In this document: positions 45,623-55,511 of the stretch, one piece after another
Layout: the number at the start of each line of letters is the position of its first letter
Position numbering within the stretch: position 1 is the first letter of the stretch
Assembly: GCF_000316515.1 (NCBI RefSeq)
Contig: NC_019675.1
Coordinates: 1,265,964 to 1,329,963 of the forward strand
DNA: 64,000 nt
Direction of reading: 5' to 3'
Source: Cyanobium gracile PCC 6307
GTDB lineage: Bacteria > Cyanobacteriota > Cyanobacteriia > PCC-6307 > Cyanobiaceae
The notes under the pieces: generated by a model
Seen by the model: only the letters and a program-made list of their open reading frames with translations
Database searches by the model: none
What the model was told of the DNA's origin: nothing
Program-made: the position numbers and the translations under genes

Positions 45623-47124
45623 CGACTCATCCACCGATGGCCCCCCCGACCGGGGCCCCTCCCCGTGGCTGGCGTCACCGACTGTTCGGAAGTCTGCTGG
45701 GCCAGCTCCGGCTGGCGGCCTTCACATCGGTCTTCCTCGGGTTCAGTGCCGCCTCCGCCTTCACCCTTCTGATCAACCGGGACTGCCTGCTCCATCACCA
45801 GCACCATGATCAGCGGCTGGCGGCGGGCTCCCTCGCCGACACGCTCGATCGTCTCGTCGCCGATCCGTCCGTCGCCCACACCGACCTCCTGCGCGTGGAG
45901 CTGGAGCGCCGCAGTGACCGGGAGCACTTCTTCTGGGTGCAGCACGAGGATGGCTCCCTGCTGCTGCCCAGGCAAGGGACCGGCGAACTGCTGGCCCTTC
46001 CCGGCCTGGTCGGACAGGCGATGGCGGCGCACAGCGGCGCCTGGTCGGTCCGGTCCTTCGCGCCCCTGCTGATCGGCACGGACCGCCGCGTGGTCAAGGA
46101 TCCGGAGGGCAACAGCTATCTCACGCACACCCTGCACCGTTCCCCCGACGGCAGCCAGCTCTGGGTCGCCGAGGACGTCAGCAACAACGTGGCCAACCTG
46201 CAGAGCAGGCTGCTGGGGCTGGCGGTGGTATGGATCCTGAGCCTGGTGATCACCCTGGTGGCGATCTCCGTGCTCACCCGCCGCCTGCTCCAGCCGCTGC
46301 GGGATCTCAACCGCATGGCGGCCGGCGTCACCACCGAAAGCCTGGCCAGCAGCCACCTCAAGCTCGAGCAGGCGCCCCTGGAGGTGGAGGAGCTGGCCCA
46401 GTCCTTCAATGGCCTGCTCGACCGGCTGGCCCTGGCCTGGAGCCAGCAGCGGCACTTCGTGGGGCTCGTCTCCCATGAGCTGCGCAACCCCCTGATGATC
46501 ATCGGCGGCTACCTGCGCCGCCTGCAGCGGCGCGGCCAGAACCTGGACCCGGAGCAGATGCGCGCCCTCGCCACCACCGAGGCCGAGACCCACCGCATCA
46601 CCCGCATGCTCAACGACCTGCTGGATCTCTCCCGCAGCGAGTCGGGCCAGCTGCAGATGGTGCTGGCCCCGGTGGCCGTCGACGAGGTGCTGACCACCGC
46701 CTGCGACCTTGCCCGCAGCCAGCTCTCACGCCCGCTGCTGCTCACCCTTCCCGAGGAGGCCGCCGAGGGACCGGTCCGGGCGGTGGCCGAGACCGATCGC
46801 CTCCAGCAGGTGCTGCTCAACCTGATCGAGAACGCCGACAAGTACTCGCTCCCGGGTCGGCCGATCAGCCTCGAACTGACGCGGAACGACGCCGAGCTGT
46901 GCATCACCGTCCGGGACCAGGGCATCGGCATCCCCCCGGAGGACATCCCCAAGGTGTTCGATCGCTTCCACCGCGGCCGCAACGCCATCGAGCACGAACG
47001 GGGCTCGGGCCTTGGGCTGTCGGTGGTGAAGCTGCTGGTGGAGGCCATGGGGGGCTCCATCGACGTCGACAGCGAGATCGGGGTGGGGAGCCGCTTCCAC
47101 ATCCACCTGCCGGCGGCTCAGTAA
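45619..47124 (+). CDS. Membrane sensor histidine kinase
   Basis: Protein of 501 residues from GTG 45619; ATG 45637 is an alternative. TM1 is about 30-53, a periplasmic sensor about 54-196, and TM2 about 197-219. A HAMP domain follows, then HisKA with H286 in FVGLVSHELRNPLM. The HATPase domain has NLIENADKYS, DQGIGIPPEDIPKVF and GSGLGLSVVKLL. Signal unknown. Confidence 0.9.
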   Translation: MTTHPPMAPPTGAPPRGWRHRLFGSLLGQLRLAAFTSVFLGFSAASAFTLLINRDCLLHHQHHDQRLAAGSLADTLDRLVADPSVAHTDLLRVELERRSDREHFFWVQHEDGSLLLPRQGTGELLALPGLVGQAMAAHSGAWSVRSFAPLLIGTDRRVVKDPEGNSYLTHTLHRSPDGSQLWVAEDVSNNVANLQSRLLGLAVVWILSLVITLVAISVLTRRLLQPLRDLNRMAAGVTTESLASSHLKLEQAPLEVEELAQSFNGLLDRLALAWSQQRHFVGLVSHELRNPLMIIGGYLRRLQRRGQNLDPEQMRALATTEAETHRITRMLNDLLDLSRSESGQLQMVLAPVAVDEVLTTACDLARSQLSRPLLLTLPEEAAEGPVRAVAETDRLQQVLLNLIENADKYSLPGRPISLELTRNDAELCITVRDQGIGIPPEDIPKVFDRFHRGRNAIEHERGSGLGLSVVKLLVEAMGGSIDVDSEIGVGSRFHIHLPAAQ

Positions 47125-48998
47125 CGCTCCGGCCGGGGAAGCTGCCAGTCGGGGGCGAACCCCTTCCGGCGCAGTTGCGCCACGGCCTCCTCCAGGCGGC
47201 GGCGATCGAGGCGCCACAGCCGGTAGACGCCGGCGCGCTCGAGTTCGCTGGCGCCGAGATGGCGCCAGAAGGGGGCACGGGCGGTGGTCCGATCGATCAC
47301 CACCAGCACCGTGGGCTGCTCCTGGGGCCTGCTGGGCCGCTGGCCCACCCGGCGCTCCCGGCGCAGCCGGTCCGCCAGGTTGATCGGACCCTCGACGCCG
47401 ATGCCCTCGTAGATCACCACCCGCCGGCTGTAGTAGTGCAGGGAGGGCTTGAGCACGCCCACCATCGCCACCGGCTCCCCCGGACGGCCCTCGCGCTGCA
47501 GCGCCGCCGCCATGCGGCGCACGGGTTCACCCCGCAGGCGATCACCCACGCTCCACAGCGGCAGCAGGGCCGCAGGCACGAACAGCACCAGGGGCAGCTG
47601 CAGGGCCAGCAGGCGCAGGGGCGGGCGGCGGCGCCGGGTGATCCAGCCCAGCAGGGCGGCCAGCAACCAGCAGGCGGCCACCACCGTCACCAGGGGACTG
47701 TCCCGCAGCTCCGAGGCCAGCGTGGGCATCTCCGGATCCTGGATCAGCGGCAGCCAGAGGGGCGCCGCCAGGAACACCACACCCAGCCCGCTCACCAGCA
47801 GCAGACAGAGACCCCAGGCCCAGCGCTCCCAAGGGCGGCCAGCCCCGCCGGACCAGCCCGTCTGGGCCGCCAGGGCGATCAGCAGGGCTGCGGCGGGGGT
47901 GGCCGGCAGCCAGTAGCTCGGCAGCTTGGTGGCGGCGGCGGTGAAGAACAGCAGCACCGCCAGCAGCCAGCAGGCGGCGAAGCGGGCTAGGGAGGCGGCG
48001 GGAGGCTGGGGCCAGGTGGGGCACCAGGAGCGCCGCAGCGGTCCGATCGCCCGGGCCAGGCCGACCAGCAGCAACGGCGAGACGGGCAGGCTGGCCACCA
48101 GCATCACCGGCACGAAGAACCACCACGGCTGCAGGTGGCGGTTCACCACCTCGGTGAAGCGCTGGATGTTGTGGTAACCGAAGAAGCTGTCCCAGAAGGG
48201 ACGGCCCTCGCTGTGCAGGGCCAGCAGGTACCAGGGCGCCGCCACCAGGGCGGAGAGCGCCAGGCCCCGCAGCGGCCGCAACCGCCGCCACAGCCCACCG
48301 ATGTCGGCCTGCATCCAGCCGAACAGCAACAGGGTGAGGCCCAGAAGCACCACCGCCACCGGCCCCTTGGCCAGCACGGCCAGCCCGAGCACGGTCCAGG
48401 GCAGCCACCAGCGCCGGCGGGGGTCGGCGTAGGTCTGCCAGCAGAGCAGCAGCGCCAGGGCCACCAGGCCGCTGAACAGGGAATCGCTCACCGCCGTGCG
48501 GCCCCAGGCGAGCGCCAGGGGCGAGAGGCCGAAGGCAAGGGCAGCGGTCAGAGCCGTCAGACCCGGACGGTCCGGCGCCGGTGGGGAGGGGTGGGAGGGG
48601 GCGGGGGCCGGGGCGGCAGCTGGGGCGGCCTGGAACGGGGGCTGGGGCCAGCGCAGCAGGGTGTCCGCCAGGGCCAGCATCACGCCGATGGCGGCCAGGG
48701 CGGAGGGGAACCCGGAGGCCCAGGTGCCCAGGGGATTCCACCGGGCCTGGCCGGGCAGGGCGTAGACAAGCCCCATCACCCAGTAGACCAGCGGCGGCTT
48801 GTCGTAGCGGGGCAGGCCGTTGACGCGGGGGATCAGCCAGTCGCCCGTCTCCGCCATCGCCCGCGCCGAGGCCGCGAACAGCGGCGGTGTCTCGTCCACC
48901 AGGCCCGTGTTGCCCAACTGCCAGGCGAACAGCACCAGCCCCAGCAGCAGGGTGATCAGCAGCAGCCGGCGGCGCTGGCGGCGGGGCAGGGCGGTCAA
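47118..48998 (-). CDS. Family 39-type membrane glycosyltransferase (ArnT-like)
   Basis: Protein of 626 residues with about 12 predicted membrane helices. The N-terminal loop LVDETPPLFAASARAMAETGDWLIPRVNG and following YDKPPLVYW match the first external loop of ArnT/GT39 enzymes, which transfer sugars from polyprenyl-phosphate donors. Converges on the kinase gene with a 7-bp overlap. Confidence 0.85.
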   Translation of the reverse strand: MTALPRRQRRRLLLITLLLGLVLFAWQLGNTGLVDETPPLFAASARAMAETGDWLIPRVNGLPRYDKPPLVYWVMGLVYALPGQARWNPLGTWASGFPSALAAIGVMLALADTLLRWPQPPFQAAPAAAPAPAPSHPSPPAPDRPGLTALTAALAFGLSPLALAWGRTAVSDSLFSGLVALALLLCWQTYADPRRRWWLPWTVLGLAVLAKGPVAVVLLGLTLLLFGWMQADIGGLWRRLRPLRGLALSALVAAPWYLLALHSEGRPFWDSFFGYHNIQRFTEVVNRHLQPWWFFVPVMLVASLPVSPLLLVGLARAIGPLRRSWCPTWPQPPAASLARFAACWLLAVLLFFTAAATKLPSYWLPATPAAALLIALAAQTGWSGGAGRPWERWAWGLCLLLVSGLGVVFLAAPLWLPLIQDPEMPTLASELRDSPLVTVVAACWLLAALLGWITRRRRPPLRLLALQLPLVLFVPAALLPLWSVGDRLRGEPVRRMAAALQREGRPGEPVAMVGVLKPSLHYYSRRVVIYEGIGVEGPINLADRLRRERRVGQRPSRPQEQPTVLVVIDRTTARAPFWRHLGASELERAGVYRLWRLDRRRLEEAVAQLRRKGFAPDWQLPRPERY

Positions 48999-49023
48999 AC
49001 CGGCTGGGCGAATCGGAGGGAAC

Positions 49024-50289
49024 CTATCGCTCCCCAGCCGTTCCCTCCTGTGTCGCCGATCCGACCATGAGCCGATCCACGAGCTCCAGCTGCCGGGGCA
49101 GGCAGACCCGGGTCAGATCGAACCGTTCCACCACCGTCCGGCGGGCCTCCCGCCGCAGCCCGGCGTGGCCTTCGGGGCCTGCCAGCACCGCCGCCAGCCG
49201 CTCGGCCAGGGCCCGGTGATCGAAGAAGTCCACCAGCAGTCCGTTGCGGCCGTCCTCGATCACGTCCTGCACCGGGGCCGTGGCCGAGCCGATCACCAGG
49301 GCCCCGCAGCTCATCGCCTCCAGCAGGCTCCAGCTGAGCACGAAGGGAACAGTGAGGTAAACGTGGCAGGCCGTGACCCGGAACAGCTCATGCAGCACCG
49401 GGTGGGGCACGCGGCCGACGAAGTGGACGCGGCGCCGGTCGAGGCTGTCGCCCAGCTCCTGCAGCATCGCCTCCTTCCAGCTGCCGCCGCCGGGGGGCGC
49501 AGCGCCGTAGCTCACCCCATCACCGCCCACGATCACCACCTGGGCCCTGGGCCGCAGCCGCTGCAGCAGGGGAAGCATGCGCATGAAGGTGTGGAAGCCC
49601 CGGTAGGGCTCCAGGTTCCTGGCCACGAAACTCACCACTTCGTCCCCGGGGGCGAAGCTCAGGCCGGCGCGCTGCAACTGCAGGCGGGCGGGACCCTGCG
49701 GCGCGATCGCCGCGGTGTCGATGCCCTCGTGGATCACGCTCAGCCTGTGGCGGAAGGGGGCCGGCACGGTGCTGGCCTGCCATGGGGTCGGGGCGAGCCC
49801 CCAGTCCAGGTCCTGAAGGGCCAGCAGCTGGGGGGCCCGCCGCAGGCGCAGCCGGGCCCGGGTGCGCCAGCCGGCGTCGGTGAACTCCGGGTCGAATCCC
49901 ACATCACCCCCCTGCAGCGGATAGATGAACTCCACCTGGTGCAGGACCGGGACATCCGGCAGCAGGTCCTTCACCACGAGCAGTTCCCCCCAGCCCGGAT
50001 GGCCCACCACCAGATCGGGCCGCAGGCCGTCGCTCAGCAGCGATTCCAGGCAACGGGCCACCGCCTCGGCCCGCAGGATCTTGGTCTGGAAGTCGGCCGC
50101 CCAGGGGTGGCAGGGCGGCACCCCCCCGGGCGGCAGGGGGTCGTAGCGGTGCAGCGGGATGGCGGGCAGGGGCTGGCTGGTGGGACCGCCGATGGCCACC
50201 ACCCTGTCGCCGCGGGCCTGCAGGGCCGGCGCCAGGTGCCGGTACTGGCCGGGAAAGTTCTGGTGAACAAAGAGAACCGTGCGGGTCAT
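49024..50289 (-). CDS. Glycosyltransferase family 4
   Basis: Protein of 421 residues from ATG 50289. The N-terminus TVLFVHQNFPGQYRHLAPAL is typical of a bacterial GT4 group. The donor site is in LLEAMSCGALVIGSATAPVQDVI and DGRNGLLVDFFD. It overlaps the EamA gene upstream by 4 bp. Confidence 0.85.
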   Translation of the reverse strand: MTRTVLFVHQNFPGQYRHLAPALQARGDRVVAIGGPTSQPLPAIPLHRYDPLPPGGVPPCHPWAADFQTKILRAEAVARCLESLLSDGLRPDLVVGHPGWGELLVVKDLLPDVPVLHQVEFIYPLQGGDVGFDPEFTDAGWRTRARLRLRRAPQLLALQDLDWGLAPTPWQASTVPAPFRHRLSVIHEGIDTAAIAPQGPARLQLQRAGLSFAPGDEVVSFVARNLEPYRGFHTFMRMLPLLQRLRPRAQVVIVGGDGVSYGAAPPGGGSWKEAMLQELGDSLDRRRVHFVGRVPHPVLHELFRVTACHVYLTVPFVLSWSLLEAMSCGALVIGSATAPVQDVIEDGRNGLLVDFFDHRALAERLAAVLAGPEGHAGLRREARRTVVERFDLTRVCLPRQLELVDRLMVGSATQEGTAGER

Positions 50290-51248
50290 GGCGGCACCGG
50301 CTCCGTCCGACCACCCACCTGCCAGAGCCGGCCGCGCTGGTTGATCAGCAGCACCGAGAGCAGGGCCAGCCCCGCCCCCAGCCACTGCAGCGGACCGAGC
50401 CGCTCGTCCAGCAGCAGCACACCGCAGAGGACCGCGAACACCGGCGTCAGGAAGGTGAGGGCGGTGAAGCCGGTGAGGTCGCCGCTTCTGGCGAACCAGA
50501 AGAAGAGGCCATAGGCCAGGGCACTGCCCAGCAGGGCCGCATAGGCCATCAGGCCCCACTCCAGCGGGCTCCAGTGGGGCCAGAAGCTCACCGACTCCGG
50601 GCGGAGCAGCGCTTCGCCGCCGGCCACCAGCACCAGGGGCAGGCCGCCCAGCAGCATGTGCCAGCCGGTGACGGCGACCGGATCACTGCGGCGGGTGGCG
50701 TAGCGGCAGAGGACCGTGCCCACCGCCATCGCCGCCGCCGCCCCCAGCATCCAGGCCTCGCCATGGCTCCAGGCCTGCCCCTGCAGGGCCGGCGGCCCCT
50801 GCAGCCACCAGTGGCGCAGCACCTCCCCGGGCAGTCCCAGGCAGAGGATGCCCAGCAGGCCGATCAGCAGGCCCAGCCAGCCCACCGGGTTGATCGCCTC
50901 GCCGAACAGGGTGCGGGCCAGCAGGGCCACCAGCAGGGGCTGGGAATCGATCAGCACCGAACCCAGGCCCGCCCCGGTCTCGCCCAGCCCCCGGGCCAGG
51001 AGCCCCTGGAACAGGCTGCCGTCGACGGCGGCGAACAGCAGCAGCCAGGGCCAATCCACGGGGTCGACCCGCCAGGAGCGCCCAAGCAGGCGGGCCGCCA
51101 GCAGCAGCACCACGCCGGCGGGCAGCAGCCGCAGGCTGGCCAGCATGGCTGGTGAGGCCCCCAGCAGCAGCGGCTTCATCGCCGCCATCGCCGTGCCCCA
51201 GAGGGCGAAGGGCAGGAGCATCAACACCCAGCGCAGGGTCCGGGGCAT
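50286..51248 (-). CDS. EamA/DMT-family transporter
   Basis: Protein of 320 residues with ten predicted helices in two EamA halves (ALWGTAMAAMKPLLLGASPA and LMAYAALLGSALAYGLFFWFA). Substrate unknown. Stop overlaps the start of the GT4 gene, so the pair is cotranscribed. Confidence 0.85.
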   Translation of the reverse strand: MPRTLRWVLMLLPFALWGTAMAAMKPLLLGASPAMLASLRLLPAGVVLLLAARLLGRSWRVDPVDWPWLLLFAAVDGSLFQGLLARGLGETGAGLGSVLIDSQPLLVALLARTLFGEAINPVGWLGLLIGLLGILCLGLPGEVLRHWWLQGPPALQGQAWSHGEAWMLGAAAAMAVGTVLCRYATRRSDPVAVTGWHMLLGGLPLVLVAGGEALLRPESVSFWPHWSPLEWGLMAYAALLGSALAYGLFFWFARSGDLTGFTALTFLTPVFAVLCGVLLLDERLGPLQWLGAGLALLSVLLINQRGRLWQVGGRTEPVPP

Positions 51249-51345
51249 GGGGCGTGCGATCTGGGGCGGCGGTGGAGGAACGGAGCGCGGCGGGCAGGCC
51301 CCTCAGGGCCTTCTTTTTAAGATCCAGCGACCGCGCATCTCCACA

Positions 51346-52158
51346 ATGCCCTGGCCCTGGTGCCGCAAGTCCCGACGAACCCTGGCGCGCATCGCCATCG
51401 AGGGGCCGATCGCCGGGGGCACCCGCGTCCGGGTGCTGAAAGCCATCGAGCAGGTGCAGCAGCGGGAGTGCCCCGCCCTGCTGCTGCGCATCGACAGTCC
51501 CGGCGGCACCGTCGGCGACAGCCAGGAGATCCATGCGGCCCTGATGCGTCTGCGGGAGAAGGGCTGCCGCGTGGTGGCCAGCTTCGGCAACATCTCCGCC
51601 TCCGGCGGCGTCTACGTGGGGGTGGCGGCTGAGAAGATCGTCGCCAATCCCGGCACCATCACCGGCTCCATCGGCGTGATCCTGCGCGGCAATGATCTCT
51701 CGCGGCTGCTGAAGCGGATCGGCATCCGCTTTGAAACCGTCAAGAGCGGCCTCTACAAGGACATCCTGTCCCCCGACCGCGCCCTCTCCGAAGCGGAACG
51801 GCAGCTGCTGCAGGAGCTGATCGACGCCAGCTACGGCCAGTTCGTCGCGGCGGTCGCCGCGGGCCGGGGCCTCGAGCCGGACGTGGTGCGCACCTTCGCC
51901 GACGGGCGGGTGTTCAGCGGCGCCCAGGCCCTGGAACACGGCCTGGTGGATGTGCTGGGGGACGAGGAGAGCGCCCGCCGCCTGGCGGCGGAGCTGGCCG
52001 GGCTGGATCCGGAGAAGACCCGCACGGTCAGCTTCGGCAAACCGCCCCGGAGACTGCTGGGGCTGCTGCCGGGCAGCACACTGCTGCAGCAGCTCTCCCA
52101 CTCCCTGAGCCTGGAGCTGGCCTGGAGCGGCCAGCCCCTCTGGCTCCATCGCCCCTGA
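51346..52158 (+). CDS. sppA: Signal peptide peptidase SppA, short form
   Basis: Protein of 270 residues from ATG 51346. The serine protease nucleophile is in FGNISASGGVYVG, with RIDSPGGTVGDSQEIH upstream. The general-base Lys is in VKSGLYKDILSPDR. It cleaves leftover signal peptides in the membrane. The short form lacks a duplicated N-terminal domain. Confidence 0.92.
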   Translation: MPWPWCRKSRRTLARIAIEGPIAGGTRVRVLKAIEQVQQRECPALLLRIDSPGGTVGDSQEIHAALMRLREKGCRVVASFGNISASGGVYVGVAAEKIVANPGTITGSIGVILRGNDLSRLLKRIGIRFETVKSGLYKDILSPDRALSEAERQLLQELIDASYGQFVAAVAAGRGLEPDVVRTFADGRVFSGAQALEHGLVDVLGDEESARRLAAELAGLDPEKTRTVSFGKPPRRLLGLLPGSTLLQQLSHSLSLELAWSGQPLWLHRP

Positions 52159-52162
52159 CGTC

Positions 52163-52579
52163 ATGAAGCCTGGTCTTGAGCTGAGGGCCCTGCGGGGAGC
52201 CACCACCGCCAGCGCCAACACCGGCGAAGCGATCGCGGAAGCCGTGGCGGAACTGATCGAGGAGCTGCTGCAGCGCAACGACCTGGCGGGGGACCGGGTG
52301 CTCTCGGTCACCTTCTCCGTGACGGCCGATCTGGACGCCTGCTTCCCTGCCGCCATCGCCCGCCGCCGGGCCGACTGGGGCCGGGTCGCCCTGCTGGATT
52401 GCCAGCAGATGGCAGTGGCCGGGGACCTGCCGCGCTGCATCCGACTGCTGGCCCACGCCTGGCTCGAGACCGGCCGGGAGGTGGTCCACCCCTATCTGCG
52501 GGAGGCGGCGCGGCTGCGGCCCGACCGGGCCGATGCGGGCCAGCCTTCGGCCCCAGCCAGCTCCCCCGCCGACCACTGA
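52163..52579 (+). CDS. aroH: Chorismate mutase, AroH class
   Basis: Protein of 138 residues. The trimeric AroH-type fold is recognised from LRGATTASANTGEAI at the N-terminus and CIRLLAHAWLE near the end. It makes prephenate for Phe/Tyr synthesis. It starts 4 bp after sppA. Confidence 0.92.
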   Translation: MKPGLELRALRGATTASANTGEAIAEAVAELIEELLQRNDLAGDRVLSVTFSVTADLDACFPAAIARRRADWGRVALLDCQQMAVAGDLPRCIRLLAHAWLETGREVVHPYLREAARLRPDRADAGQPSAPASSPADH

Positions 52580-52617
52580 AGGCGCGGCAGACGCACAGGC
52601 GTGTTGAGACTTTCATC

Positions 52618-53253
52618 ATGAAGTTCCCCCCAGCCATGCCGTCCTTCCCGCGCGAGCGGTCCCATCCCCTGGCCCTGATCGGCCGTCTGGGCACCGCCGG
52701 CCTCGGCGCCCTGGCCCTCGCCGGCGGCACCCTCCTCTCCCCGCTCGCACCCGCCCCCTCCCTGGCCCAGGGCACCCCCGGCCTGATGGAGTTCCGCTGG
52801 GAGAACAACAGGGACTACCGCAAGCTCTATTTCTTCACGACCGACACCACCCGCATGCAGCGGGCGGAGTACTACCTGATGCTGCGGCCGAAGGATCGCA
52901 AGACGGCGATCCTCAAGTTGAGCATCAGCGTTCCCAGCCACTTCGACAGCAAGATCGATCCCAAGCAGGTCAAGCTCTGCCGGATGAGTGAGGGCGGCAT
53001 GCTCAAGAGAACCCGCTGCCTCGAGACGATTCCCGCCACGATCGAGGTGTCGGAAAACGGCCGATCGATCGAAATCTTTCCGGAAACTCCTGTCTCCGAC
53101 AAGGACACGATCGGTGTCTATATGAACGTCTTCAACCCGTTCAACGCCGGCATGTATCAGTTCAACGCCCTGGCCCAGGCCCCCGGCGACATCCCTGTCT
53201 CGGGCTACCTGGGCAGCTGGCTGATCCAGATCGTGCCCAACAACACCAACTGA
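52618..53253 (+). CDS. DUF2808 secreted protein
   Basis: Protein of 211 residues from ATG 52618. A signal peptide ends near SLAQG. The mature region (LMEFRWENNRDYRKLYFF, VFNPFNAGMYQFNALAQAPGD) fits cyanobacterial DUF2808, a secreted domain of unknown function. Confidence 0.82.
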   Translation: MKFPPAMPSFPRERSHPLALIGRLGTAGLGALALAGGTLLSPLAPAPSLAQGTPGLMEFRWENNRDYRKLYFFTTDTTRMQRAEYYLMLRPKDRKTAILKLSISVPSHFDSKIDPKQVKLCRMSEGGMLKRTRCLETIPATIEVSENGRSIEIFPETPVSDKDTIGVYMNVFNPFNAGMYQFNALAQAPGDIPVSGYLGSWLIQIVPNNTN

Positions 53254-53281
53254 TAGGGTGGCCCACTGAGCCGAAAGCAGC

Positions 53282-53419
53282 ATGACGAAGCGCACACTGG
53301 AAGGAACGAGCCGCAAGCGCAAGCGCGTGTCCGGTTTCCGGGTGCGGATGCGCACCCACACGGGCCGCCGCGTGATCCGCACCCGCCGCCGCCGCGGCCG
53401 GGCCCGCCTGGCGGTCTGA
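53282..53419 (+). CDS. rpmH: 50S ribosomal protein L34
   Basis: Protein of 45 residues, [19 protein letters not shown] through an Arg-rich tail ending RARLAV. Size and sequence are diagnostic. It begins the rpmH-rnpA-PH-yidC order usual in cyanobacteria. Confidence 0.96.
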   Translation: MTKRTLEGTSRKRKRVSGFRVRMRTHTGRRVIRTRRRRGRARLAV

Positions 53420-53437
53420 GGCCGGCCGGGAAGGTCC

Positions 53438-53875
53438 GTGGCCCTGCCGCAGCAGCACCGGCTCAAGGGCCGACGGGTCTTCGATCGTCTGTACCGCCAG
53501 GGGCGTCGCTACCAGGGACCGGGGCTGCTGCTCAGGGTCCTGGCCGCCGACCCGTCCCTGTTGCCCCCCCGAAAGCCCACCGGGACCCCCAGCACGCCCC
53601 CCACCGCCAGCCCCTGGCGCTGCGGCATCGTGGTGAGCAGCAAGGTGAGCAAGCTGGCCGTGCGCCGCAACCGCCTGCGGCGCCTCTTACACGACCACCT
53701 GCGGCGCCACCCGCCCACCCCGGATCAGCCGCTCTGGCTGCTGATCACGCTCAAGCCGGGCTGCCTCGAGCGCAGCGACGATCAGCTGCTGGGAGAATGC
53801 GGTCAACTGCTGCGCCAGGCAGGATTGCTCCTTGACCCCGGAGGACAGGGTGGAGAACAAACTCGAGATCAATGA
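53438..53875 (+). CDS. rnpA: Ribonuclease P protein component
   Basis: Protein of 145 residues from GTG 53438. HRLKGRRVFDRLYRQGRR and the RNP motif KLAVRRNRLRRLLHD are present. The middle has a Pro/Thr-rich insertion (PRKPTGTPSTPPTASPW). Overlaps the next gene. Confidence 0.92.
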   Translation: MALPQQHRLKGRRVFDRLYRQGRRYQGPGLLLRVLAADPSLLPPRKPTGTPSTPPTASPWRCGIVVSSKVSKLAVRRNRLRRLLHDHLRRHPPTPDQPLWLLITLKPGCLERSDDQLLGECGQLLRQAGLLLDPGGQGGEQTRDQ

Positions 53876-54296
53876 GACGGTCTTCTACGAGGGCGGTCCC
53901 GCCAAGGGCGATCTGATCGTCAACCTGCTGTTCGGCCTCACCCTGATCGGCATCCCCTTCGCCGTGGGGGCCATCGTCCGGGCCCTGTGGCTGCGCTTCC
54001 GCATCACCAGCCGGCGCATCAGCGTCAGCGGCGGCTGGCTTGGCCGTGACCGCACCCAGGTGGTCTACAGCCAGATTCGCGAGGTGCGCTCGGTGCCGCG
54101 GGGCTTCGGCGCCTGGGGCGACATGGTGGTGGTGCTGAACGACGGCGCCAAGCTCGAAATGCGGGCGGTGCCGCGCTTCCGGGAGCTCGAGGCCTACATC
54201 GAGGAGCGGCGCGAGAGCCGCGGCAAGGCCGCCGCCCGCTCGTCCGGGGCCGATGGCCCTGCGGGCTTCGCGCCCCCGGCCCGTGAAAGCGCCTGA
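53850..54296 (+). CDS. PH domain membrane protein
   Basis: Protein of 148 residues from GTG 53850, chosen because GGAGG lies 5 bases upstream of it. One membrane hairpin (LIVNLLFGLTLIGIPFAVGAIVRAL) is followed by a bacterial PH domain (FRITSRRISVSGGWLGRDRTQVVYSQI). It sits between rnpA and yidC in the usual cyanobacterial order; function unknown. Confidence 0.85.
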   Translation: MENKLEINETVFYEGGPAKGDLIVNLLFGLTLIGIPFAVGAIVRALWLRFRITSRRISVSGGWLGRDRTQVVYSQIREVRSVPRGFGAWGDMVVVLNDGAKLEMRAVPRFRELEAYIEERRESRGKAAARSSGADGPAGFAPPARESA

Positions 54297-54371
54297 CCAC
54301 CGGAGCCCCATCCGGTCTCCCCGGTCGGGCACACTGGCAGCCGAGATTCCCCACCCCAGCGCACCCCTGCC

Positions 54372-55511
54372 GTGATCGGCTACATCTCCGACAACCTGCT
54401 GCTCCCGATCCTCGATTTCTTCTACGGATTGGTTCCGAGCTATGGGCTCGCGATCGTGGCCCTCACCGTGGTCATCCGCCTCGCCCTCTTCCCGCTCAGT
54501 GCGGGCTCGATCCGCAGCGCCCGGCGCATGCGCATCGCCCAACCGGTGATGCAGCAGCGCCAGGCGGAAATCAAGGCCAAGTACGCCAACAACCCCCAGA
54601 AGCAGCAGGAGGAGCTGGGCGGCCTGATGAAGGAGTTCGGCAGTCCCCTCTCAGGCTGTCTGCCGCTGCTGGTGCAGATGCCGATCCTGTTCGCCCTGTT
54701 CGCCACCCTGCGGGGGTCGCCCTTCGCCGACGTCCCTTACGCGATCAACCTCAAGGTGCTTCCGGCCGAGGAGATCGCCGCCGTGGAGGCCAAGCCCTTC
54801 AACAGCGCCAGCCACTCCATCTTCATCAGCGAGACCGAGCATGTGCCGGTGATCGCCAGTCTTGAGGGCGGCACCAAGCTCGGTGTCGGTGACAGCACCC
54901 AGGTGGAGCTGCACGGCAAGGACGGCACCAGCTTCTCCTCCCTGCTGGGCACCGTCGAGCACGGCGACAGCTTCACCCCCAGCTGGGTGGTGACCAAGGG
55001 CGAGAGCGTGGTGCAGGTGGATGACCAGGGCAGGATCACGGCCCTGTCACCCGGCGACGCCACCGTCGAGGCCCGCATCCCCGGCCTGGCGGCCCGCAGC
55101 GGCTTCCTGTTCATCAAGGCCCTGGGCCAGGTGGGCTTCTACACCGATGGCGCCGTCAACTGGGACATCGCCATCCTGGTGGGGGCCTTCGGCGCCACCC
55201 TGTTCGCCTCCCAGCTGCTCTCCGGCATGGGCATGCCCGCCAACCCCCAGCAGGCGACCGCCAACAAGATCACGCCGGTGATGATCACTGCCATGTTCCT
55301 GTTCTTTCCGCTGCCCGCGGGCGTCCTGCTCTACATGGTGGTGGCCAACGTGTTCCAGGGGGTCCAGACCTTCCTGCTCACCCGCGAGGCCCTGCCCGAC
55401 AACCTGCAGGCGATCCTCGACAAGCAGCTCGCCCAGCAGCCGGCCACCGCCACGGCGGGCGGCGGCAGCGGTGGCGGCCGCCTGCCCTTCGAACCCAAGA
55501 CCAAGAAATGA
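54372..55511 (+). CDS. yidC: YidC/Oxa1/Alb3 membrane insertase
   Basis: Protein of 379 residues from GTG 54372. Transmembrane segments frame the conserved [14 protein letters not shown] and [20 protein letters not shown] blocks; the C-terminal [23 protein letters not shown] is conserved. Residues about 165-250 are an extramembrane insertion resembling a bacterial Ig-like (BID_2) fold, with [19 protein letters not shown]. It inserts proteins into plasma and thylakoid membranes. The stop overlaps the DUF177 gene. Confidence 0.93.
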   Translation: MIGYISDNLLLPILDFFYGLVPSYGLAIVALTVVIRLALFPLSAGSIRSARRMRIAQPVMQQRQAEIKAKYANNPQKQQEELGGLMKEFGSPLSGCLPLLVQMPILFALFATLRGSPFADVPYAINLKVLPAEEIAAVEAKPFNSASHSIFISETEHVPVIASLEGGTKLGVGDSTQVELHGKDGTSFSSLLGTVEHGDSFTPSWVVTKGESVVQVDDQGRITALSPGDATVEARIPGLAARSGFLFIKALGQVGFYTDGAVNWDIAILVGAFGATLFASQLLSGMGMPANPQQATANKITPVMITAMFLFFPLPAGVLLYMVVANVFQGVQTFLLTREALPDNLQAILDKQLAQQPATATAGGGSGGGRLPFEPKTKK

